A stretch of DNA of 64,000 bases from positions 19,368-83,367 of the forward strand of contig ONKX01000006.1 in the NCBI GenBank assembly GCA_900318555.1, in the 5' to 3' direction. The stretch comes from an uncultured Prevotellaceae bacterium (GTDB lineage: Bacteria; Bacteroidota; Bacteroidia; Bacteroidales; Bacteroidaceae). This document shows, one piece after another, positions 43,122 through 49,068 of the stretch. Every line of letters starts with the position of its first letter. Within the stretch, counting starts at the first letter, position 1. A model generated the notes under the pieces. That model saw only the letters and a program-made list of their open reading frames with translations, had not been told where the DNA came from and searched no databases. The position numbers were made by a program, and so were the translations under genes.

Positions 43122-44414
43122 ATGAGACAGGATATAATAGAAGGAATAGTAGAGCCGCTTGACGGCTATTTGAGTGGCTACCTCACCGAGAAGGACGTGG
43201 ATTGGTCGGAGTTAAGGTGGTGTGCTCGCAGAAACAGGCGTGAAGGTGCGTTCTGGGATGTACGCGAGGCATTGACACCCTATTATCATAAACTGATAAT
43301 GGCCGATAAGGATTTCTTCCGCAACGGCAATACCGACTCTCAGGCAAAGAAGACGCTTCAGGAACTGCTGGAGGGTGAGGGGCATTATGCCGGTAGGATA
43401 CTGAATGACGTTGACATCGTGCAGGCTGCCGAAAATTGGGCTGAACAGCTGATAGCTGACAATCATGATCCTAATTTCTTCTTCTGGATGATGAAGATAA
43501 TGCTGGAACGTGATTACAAGACCGATTGGAAGGCTGTTTACGAGACCCTGAAGAAGAAGTTGGCCAGAGCCCAGCAATCAGGAAACTTCAAACTAAGTGA
43601 GATGCATTGTCTGCTGATGGGCATTACGATGATAGAGCTGAGCAACAATTCGCGAGAGAAGAAAAACGAGTTGTTCGGGTTGCTCCGATTGAATTGGGGG
43701 TTCTTCAAATACATGTATTCCGTATTGATTCACTATATCGTAGGTATGCGCGTTGACAACTTCGCGGCCCTTGCCAATACGGCATGTAGCAGAAAGACCA
43801 GTCGCCCTTACATGCACCTGTTCTACAAGGCTTTCAAGGCCAAGTTTGATTCGTTATGCCCTGAAGGATTGATTGACCCTCACAGCGGAGAGAGCGTGAG
43901 AGTGCAGGCAGAGCGGCATCTGGAAAAGATGGAGCAGATTATCAAATCAACCCCTAAGTCAGATAACCTGAATGAGCTATGCGGCATACTCTTTCCGAAG
44001 GTAATGGAAGACGTGTTGAAACAATCGCGTCCGAAGACGTATGAGGAACTGGAGACTGCGGTGGACGATTTGACTAATAGATATAATAAGGTGTTGGAGC
44101 AACTGACCAATGCCGTGAAGGATGTGGAGTCGGATAAAATCACGTCTGATGACTTGACAGCAGCATTTCTACGTTTCCCTACCAATCTGGCTTTGGGCCT
44201 CTTTGGCAGTGTATCAACCCTGCTTGCGCAAAATCAGACGTGGCTTAAATGCTCACCTCATATCCATGAACAGATATTGGCTAAACAAGAGGAGGCTAAA
44301 GTGCATATTGATGGCGACTATGTAGTATCCAAGCACGTGGATCATGAGGTGAACGGCGTTGCGGCAGGTGCTACGGGCATCAGTGTTGACAAAACAGGAA
44401 AGGGTAAGAAATGA
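43122..44414 (+). CDS. Unknown protein, first gene of a two-gene cassette
   Basis: A 430-residue soluble, mostly helical protein I do not recognise. Start is ATG 43122 (MRQDIIEGIVEPL), just behind the promoter. A predicted coiled-coil-like stretch lies near 320-355. The C terminus (about 394-430) has IDGDYVVSKHVDHEV followed by GATGIS. This resembles the N terminus of the next gene's product, so the two may share an interaction motif. The stop overlaps the next start by 4 nt (ATGA), so the pair is translationally coupled. It lies in an accessory region between a TnpB remnant and a phage-like module. Confidence 0.78.
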   Translation: MRQDIIEGIVEPLDGYLSGYLTEKDVDWSELRWCARRNRREGAFWDVREALTPYYHKLIMADKDFFRNGNTDSQAKKTLQELLEGEGHYAGRILNDVDIVQAAENWAEQLIADNHDPNFFFWMMKIMLERDYKTDWKAVYETLKKKLARAQQSGNFKLSEMHCLLMGITMIELSNNSREKKNELFGLLRLNWGFFKYMYSVLIHYIVGMRVDNFAALANTACSRKTSRPYMHLFYKAFKAKFDSLCPEGLIDPHSGESVRVQAERHLEKMEQIIKSTPKSDNLNELCGILFPKVMEDVLKQSRPKTYEELETAVDDLTNRYNKVLEQLTNAVKDVESDKITSDDLTAAFLRFPTNLALGLFGSVSTLLAQNQTWLKCSPHIHEQILAKQEEAKVHIDGDYVVSKHVDHEVNGVAAGATGISVDKTGKGKK

Positions 44415-45106
44415 AAAAGGAAGATCTTCAGGCGGCTCTCGAAGCCATCAGTAAGAGTGGCATTCAGGTGGCTGGCGACTTGGTGCTGGAGAAGAATGTG
44501 GAGTATGAGGTAGCCAACGTTGAGGAAGGTGGTATCGGCATACAGATCGTAAATGGCAGCACTCCAAAGGTAGCCAACTCTAAGAAAGGCAGTGGCAAGA
44601 AGGATTCTGACGAGAAGCTACCAAAGCCTCGTGAGACGATGACCTTCAAACGAAAAGGGAGTGTGACTGAGCCACACCTCCTGCTGTTGTATATGGCTCT
44701 GACTAAAGAACAGTGGATTGACGGCAACGATGCAGACTTCAAAGCCCTGTTTTCAGGTAGTCGTGATGAGGACTGCGAACTGGTGTGGCTGGGCAAGTAC
44801 GGTAAGGGTACGTTGGTGGAACTATTCAAGCAGATGGCGGGAGCGGGGCTGATAGAGGTGCCGCAAGGTTTTACCCTGTCGGCTATTCTCGAAGGTCATT
44901 TCAAGGATAAGAATGACCAGTGGCTGACGGGGCTTGACAAGGGCGACGCAGCCAACGACAAGGCTATGCCGGTGATTAAGGAGTGCATCAAACAGATGAA
45001 GACCGACCCGCAGCGGCTGCTCAATGGTGACTATGAGGAAGATGAGGATTTCCAGTCGAAATACGACGAATATGACCAACAAGATATGCATTGGCATAAG
45101 AAGTAA
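44411..45106 (+). CDS. Unknown protein, second gene of the two-gene cassette
   Basis: A 231-residue soluble protein with no recognised family. Residues 18-46 (VAGDLVLEKNVEYEV then GGIGIQI) repeat the pattern at the C terminus of the preceding protein. A Lys/Ser-rich linker (about 52-75) is followed by a helical domain with PHLLLLYMALTKEQWID and a very acidic C-terminal tail ending DMHWHKK. The DNA-binding or effector role, if any, is not evident. Confidence 0.77.
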   Translation: MKKEDLQAALEAISKSGIQVAGDLVLEKNVEYEVANVEEGGIGIQIVNGSTPKVANSKKGSGKKDSDEKLPKPRETMTFKRKGSVTEPHLLLLYMALTKEQWIDGNDADFKALFSGSRDEDCELVWLGKYGKGTLVELFKQMAGAGLIEVPQGFTLSAILEGHFKDKNDQWLTGLDKGDAANDKAMPVIKECIKQMKTDPQRLLNGDYEEDEDFQSKYDEYDQQDMHWHKK

Positions 45107-45163
45107 GGTTATTCGGGAAATCTTTCGGGAAAGCACAGATTTTTTTGAAAAATTTTCGCATAT

Positions 45164-45208
45164 AGCGGAATCTCTTTGAAACACAAGGGGTTCCGCTTTT
45201 CTTTTTTT
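45164..45208 (+). terminator. Terminator after the two-gene cassette
   Basis: AGCGGAA (45164-45170) pairs with TTCCGCT (45191-45197), followed by a T-rich tract. The remaining sequence to 45369 shows no convincing gene. Confidence 0.6.
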
Positions 45209-45369
45209 CTATGCTCGGAGGGGTGAAGTACGCCCTTCCCGAATGTTTACCCGAACGTTTTCCCGAAGAAACAGGGGGTAGGACGGGGATTATGGATGCT
45301 GACTTGAACAAAGCACATCCAACGAACCAATTAAGACCCCGCCTAAGGAGCGGTAAATAAAAGAAAGAT

Positions 45370-45522
45370 ATGTACAAACGTATGATTGACAAGAACGAGT
45401 ATCGTTCAAAGATGGCTACTGAGGCCCGTAAGCAACTGGCATTGATGAACAGATGCCGAATGCACAAAGGAGGCAACGGAGTAGCGAACCAACCCTTCTA
45501 CACAAAGTTTCTTAATCGCTAA
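45370..45522 (+). CDS. Small basic hypothetical protein
   Basis: A 50-codon ORF, MYKRMIDKNEYRSKMATEAR continuing to FYTKFLNR, with 10 Lys/Arg in 50 residues and codon use like its neighbours. It lies upstream of the 148-residue gene in the phage-like module. It could be a real small protein or chance; I do not recognise it. Confidence 0.4.
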   Translation: MYKRMIDKNEYRSKMATEARKQLALMNRCRMHKGGNGVANQPFYTKFLNR

Positions 45523-45629
45523 CTAAAGTTTAACTCTGAGTTGAGGTGAACGGAGTCTCGCGAGATTTCAATCACAAACGAAAGGTGGCCACCCTTCTGA
45601 CACTTCGCTCTACCAAAATTCAGAAAACA

Positions 45630-46076
45630 ATGAACACAACAAAATTCCAAGAGCAGATTTTACAGAACGCTGTCCAGATGGACGCAAGTATTAACTTCCA
45701 GACCAACGGCAACTTGCTGATAGTGCCGTGCCCGTGGGAGAGTGACAAAGAGGTGACAGGTGGCGAACGTGTGAAGTATCGTGCAGGCATCGAGGTGGAT
45801 GCCGACGGACGCACCAGGGTGAAGCGTTACAACGATGGCAAGAACGGCCCCAAGTTGGAAACCCTCTACGAGACCCCTCACGGAGCCGTGAAGATGACCC
45901 GTCCGCAGATTCGACCCTATAATGGTCGCCGCCGTATGGATGAGGAGTTCGTCTATGTCATGTTCAAGTTCCCGAAGAAGTACGGGCTGGCACTGACCAA
46001 GGCCCTCTACGAGGAGGAAGCCGACGAGATTATGTCTTACTTTAAAACACGCAAGGAGGAAACCGTATGGAAATGA
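45630..46076 (+). CDS. Hypothetical protein upstream of the primase/helicase-like gene
   Basis: A 148-residue protein with no recognised domain. The ATG at 45630 (MNTTKFQEQILQN) is preferred over an upstream in-frame start because of the A-rich stretch before it. It contains YRAGIEVDADGRTRVKRYND and a basic RPYNGRRRMDEEF segment. It overlaps the next gene by 10 nt, so the two are co-translated. In similar Bacteroidales modules small genes of this kind precede the BT4734-type protein; the role is unknown. Confidence 0.72.
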   Translation: MNTTKFQEQILQNAVQMDASINFQTNGNLLIVPCPWESDKEVTGGERVKYRAGIEVDADGRTRVKRYNDGKNGPKLETLYETPHGAVKMTRPQIRPYNGRRRMDEEFVYVMFKFPKKYGLALTKALYEEEADEIMSYFKTRKEETVWK

Positions 46077-48361
46077 ATCAGATGGAGCAAGCTAAGTATT
46101 TTACATGCATAGGCAGGGGGCATGGAGCCCCTTGCTTCCCAGCCACCCGAGAGACTTGGGAGATGATGCGCCGAGAGCCGTGGCTGAAGCTGATGTGCGA
46201 GCGTATAGAACGTGGAGATGATGAATTGAAGCATCGTTTGCCAGTATGGACGCCCTGTTGTGCTGAATTCCGTGACAATCACCGTGCTGCTGCCGATGCC
46301 ATCAAGCCGTTGAATCGTCTGATGCTGGACTTCGACGAGAAAGGGCATACGGATGAGATCGTGAGAAGCCTCACCCCCAGCCCCTCTCCGAATGGCGAGG
46401 GGAGTGAAATGACACTGGGGTCGTTGGTGGTGCTGATGATTGAGGAGTCGGCAAGGCGAGGTACACATGTGCTGGTGGAACTGCCTGCGGGCATGTCAGC
46501 CGAAGAGGCTCAGCAGTTGATGAAAGAGGCTACGGGTTTCGAGCCGGACAAGCAGGTGAAGGGCGTTGACAGGTGCATCTATATGGTGCCCGAGGATCAT
46601 ACCCGATACGTCAGCGAGAAGTTGTTTGAGGTGGTTGGGGTTGATGAGGGCGACACACAGGGGTCAGACCCCCTTGTGACATCCGAGATGTCACAGAAAG
46701 GTCAGACCCCATGTGTCGCTGAGGCGCAAGAACGCCGTTATCCGCAGGAGTTCAAGGGTGTGCCTTATACCTCTATTATTAGTGAGTACTGGCGCAGGAC
46801 GGGTGGTGAACCCAGTGAGGGTGAGCGCAATAAACGACTCCATCAGTTGGCTGCTAACCTCCGTGCCATCTGCGACAATAACGAAGAGTGGTTGCTGGAG
46901 GTGATGCCTAAGTACGGTTTGTCGGCTCAGGAAATGCGGGGCATTATCCACTCGGCTTGTAAGGAACCCACAAAAGGCTCGCGTCTGATGGATCAGATTG
47001 TGAGTGCGCTCGAAATGGGTATTCCGTCTGATGAAATCGAGGATGCCGAGGTGGTAGCAGAAGAGACTGGCGTGAAGGTGAATGTCAAGGCGCTGCCTAT
47101 AGGCTTGAAAGAAAGTCTTGCGGGTGTGCCAGTGTCGATGCACATGCCTGTGCTCTGTTCGGTGATGCCGATTGCAGCAGCCTACGCTGACCAAGTGACC
47201 ATTGAATATTGTGATGGCAACGTCCACCGCCTCGGGCTGATGAGCATCATCCGTGGTGAGCAGGCATCAAACAAGAGCGTTTGTAAGAATGCTGTTGACC
47301 TCTGGAAACGTCAACTCGACGAAGAAGATGCTCTTGCCCGCAAGCGTGAGGAGGAATGGAAGGAGCGCAAGAAAGGCCGCAAGGCCAATGAGAAAGCACC
47401 CGAAGACCCACACGTGTTGATAAGAGTTGTGCCTGTAACGGTTTCGTGTTCTACGCTGTTGAAGCGATTCAAGAATGCTCAGGGACATACCATTTATAGT
47501 TTTGGCGAGGAATTGGACACCCTCCGAAAAACGAACGGGGCTGGCTCGTGGTCATCGAAGTACGACATCTATCGTCTCTCGTTTGACTTTGGTGAGTGGG
47601 GTCAGGACTACAACTCTGATCAGGCTGAGTCGGGAGTGGTCAACGTGGCCTACAACTGGACGATGCTTGGCACCTACGGAGCCATGCGTAAATGCTTCAA
47701 GTCGGACAATATCGAGAATGGTCTTTCGTCGCGAATCTTGGTGGCCGAAATGCCTGACTCTTCCTTCCAGAAGATGCCGAAGTTCGGCAAGCGTTCGGCT
47801 GAGGACGAAGCCAAGATTCAAGAGGCCGTCACCCGTCTGCGTTCGTATTCGGGTTTGGTTGACACCCCTCGTCTGCGTAAGGCCATTGAGGAATGGGTAG
47901 AGCAGAAACGTGTGGAGGCTGCCAAGGACATCGACCACGTAAAGGACACCTATCGTAAACGAGCTGCTGTCATCGGCTTCCGATGTGGGGTCATCTTCCA
48001 CCTACTGGAGCAAAATATCACAAAGGGTCTGACCCTTTGTGAGAAAAGGCGGGAGAGCAAGGCTTGTCTGGAGTTTGCGCTGATGATGGCTGAGTATTGT
48101 CTGAGTCAACAAATCAAAACCTTCGGTGAAGCTCTGCAAAGTCAGTATGTCGATGCCCAGGATGAGTGTCAGCGATATGGAGCCAACCACTCGGTGTTCG
48201 ACCAGCTGGCTCCCACGTTCACCGTAGATGACCTGCGTGCTTTGAAGCGTGGCTTCTGTAGCGACGTGTCGCTCAGAAAGATTATCTCCCGCTGGATGCG
48301 TGACGGCTGGATTGAGAAGACCGACCAGAAGCATTGGAATAAAGTGAAGAGTGAAAAGTGA
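46067..48361 (+). CDS. BT4734/VirE-N primase-like and DUF3987 helicase-like protein with three palindrome insertions
   Basis: A 764-residue protein of a type common in Bacteroidales mobile modules. The N-terminal BT4734/VirE-N primase-like part (to about 190) has LMLDFDEKG; a primase C-terminal-like helical part (about 225-320) has YWRRTGG and RLHQLAANLR; a DUF3987 P-loop-NTPase-like region (about 340-740) follows. Three segments with no family counterpart are encoded by palindromic DNA: SLTPSPSPNGEGS (101-113), about 196-217 between domains, and about 650-660. All keep the frame. The canonical Walker A is not clear (RGEQASNKS at about 396-404 is the best candidate). Probably replication-related. 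Confidence 0.83.
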   Translation: MEMNQMEQAKYFTCIGRGHGAPCFPATRETWEMMRREPWLKLMCERIERGDDELKHRLPVWTPCCAEFRDNHRAAADAIKPLNRLMLDFDEKGHTDEIVRSLTPSPSPNGEGSEMTLGSLVVLMIEESARRGTHVLVELPAGMSAEEAQQLMKEATGFEPDKQVKGVDRCIYMVPEDHTRYVSEKLFEVVGVDEGDTQGSDPLVTSEMSQKGQTPCVAEAQERRYPQEFKGVPYTSIISEYWRRTGGEPSEGERNKRLHQLAANLRAICDNNEEWLLEVMPKYGLSAQEMRGIIHSACKEPTKGSRLMDQIVSALEMGIPSDEIEDAEVVAEETGVKVNVKALPIGLKESLAGVPVSMHMPVLCSVMPIAAAYADQVTIEYCDGNVHRLGLMSIIRGEQASNKSVCKNAVDLWKRQLDEEDALARKREEEWKERKKGRKANEKAPEDPHVLIRVVPVTVSCSTLLKRFKNAQGHTIYSFGEELDTLRKTNGAGSWSSKYDIYRLSFDFGEWGQDYNSDQAESGVVNVAYNWTMLGTYGAMRKCFKSDNIENGLSSRILVAEMPDSSFQKMPKFGKRSAEDEAKIQEAVTRLRSYSGLVDTPRLRKAIEEWVEQKRVEAAKDIDHVKDTYRKRAAVIGFRCGVIFHLLEQNITKGLTLCEKRRESKACLEFALMMAEYCLSQQIKTFGEALQSQYVDAQDECQRYGANHSVFDQLAPTFTVDDLRALKRGFCSDVSLRKIISRWMRDGWIEKTDQKHWNKVKSEK
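46368..46406 (+). repeat. Palindromic SPNGEGS-type repeat
   Basis: Starts GCCTCACCCCC and ends GGCGAGGGGAGTG; near-identical to 40092-40130 and in the same orientation and frame relative to its gene. Confidence 0.82.
46654..46721 (+). repeat. Nested palindrome inside the primase-like gene
   Basis: Outer arms GACACA...TGTGTC and GGGGTCAGACC...GGTCAGACCCC enclose the hairpin GTGACATC-CGA-GATGTCAC. It is read as part of the protein (residues about 196-217). Confidence 0.75.
48017..48040 (+). repeat. GGGTCTGACCC palindrome inside the primase-like gene
   Basis: CACAAAGGGTC-T-GACCCTTTGTG, an 11-bp inverted repeat with a 1-nt centre, related to the GGTCAGACCC arms of the nested palindrome at 46654. 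Confidence 0.75.
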
Positions 48362-48368
48362 AGAGTGA
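48341..48368 (+). repeat. Heptamer array AAAGTGA/AGAGTGA (4 units)
   Basis: Four exact units alternating AAAGTGA and AGAGTGA. The stop TGA of the 764-residue gene is in the third unit. Confidence 0.82.
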
Positions 48369-48389
48369 AGAATTTGCTACCGCACGAAT

Positions 48390-48421
48390 GTGACTTTGTG
48401 ACTTCGTGACATTGTGACAAT
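48390..48421 (+). repeat. Octamer array GTGACTTT (4 units)
   Basis: GTGACTTT, GTGACTTC, GTGACATT, GTGACAAT, the same family as 41045-41076 and 41282-41313. Confidence 0.8.
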
Positions 48422-48481
48422 AAGGAAGTTCGCGGTCTTAGCACCGCACCTCCAATTTAGAAACTTAAAAACAAAACGAAT

Positions 48482-48940
48482 ATGGAACTGATATTAGAAC
48501 GTATAGCAAAACGCAAGACCTACACGATAGGTCACCTCTACATCCGTCAGCAGGTGATGGACGAATACCAGCCCGGAACGGAAGACAAGTATTTCTGTGA
48601 CACCCTCGAACCCACTTGGCGCGACTATGCCCACGGTGCCTACAAGGTAAAAGGCCGCTCGGCCATCCCCGAAGGTCGCTACGCCGTGGTGATCTCTTGG
48701 AGTCCAAAGTTCAAGCAGTGGCTTCCCATCCTGCTCGGTGGCCCTGAATTCAACAAGCAGTGGCAGGGCATCCGCATCCATGCGGGCAACACCGCCAAGG
48801 ACACCCAAGGCTGCATCCTCGTTGGTCGCAACCAGCGTGTAGGTGAAGTCCTCGAAAGCCGCAAATGGCTCTACGAACTCAAACAAAAGATCGTCGAGGC
48901 CAAAGCCCGTGACGAAGCCGTCTGGCTGACCATCAAATAG
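48482..48940 (+). CDS. DUF5675 family protein
   Basis: A 152-residue protein of the DUF5675 family, seen as TYTIGHLYI, CDTLEPTWRD, IPEGRY, GIRIHAGNTAKDTQGCILVG. The HAGN...GCI layout resembles L,D-transpeptidase/YkuD-like cysteine folds and phage-associated envelope proteins, but the function is not established. It lies 120 nt after the primase-like gene and before a strong terminator, closing the phage-like module. Confidence 0.87.
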   Translation: MELILERIAKRKTYTIGHLYIRQQVMDEYQPGTEDKYFCDTLEPTWRDYAHGAYKVKGRSAIPEGRYAVVISWSPKFKQWLPILLGGPEFNKQWQGIRIHAGNTAKDTQGCILVGRNQRVGEVLESRKWLYELKQKIVEAKARDEAVWLTIK

Positions 48941-48958
48941 AAGGCATGACTTGTAGGC

Positions 48959-48998
48959 AGGAGGTTTCTGACCGTGGAAACCTCCTGATTTTTTTTGT
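48959..48998 (+). terminator. Terminator after the DUF5675 gene
   Basis: AGGAGGTTTC (48959-48968) pairs with GAAACCTCCT (48977-48986), followed by GATTTTTTTT. The end of its T run provides the -33 TTTG of the next promoter. Confidence 0.9.
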
Positions 48999-49025
48999 TT
49001 TTTTCTGTTTGGCGTTAAACCTTTG
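48994..49025 (+). promoter_or_regulatory. Promoter of the TonB receptor gene
   Basis: TTTG (48994-48997), a 20-nt spacer, AACCTTTG (49018-49025), one mismatch from TAnnTTTG. Confidence 0.6.
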
Positions 49026-49068
49026 CGGGAGGTGTGCGTCATAATATGCGTAAAACGTTAAAAAGATT

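Noticed and set aside
45296-45364. Small ORF starting MDADLNKAHPTNQLRPRLRS
   Set aside because: 22 codons, no family, no promoter; not distinguishable from chance.
41045-48421. Repeated GTGAC arrays as a CRISPR
   Set aside because: Units are 8 bp with no unique spacers and there are no cas genes.
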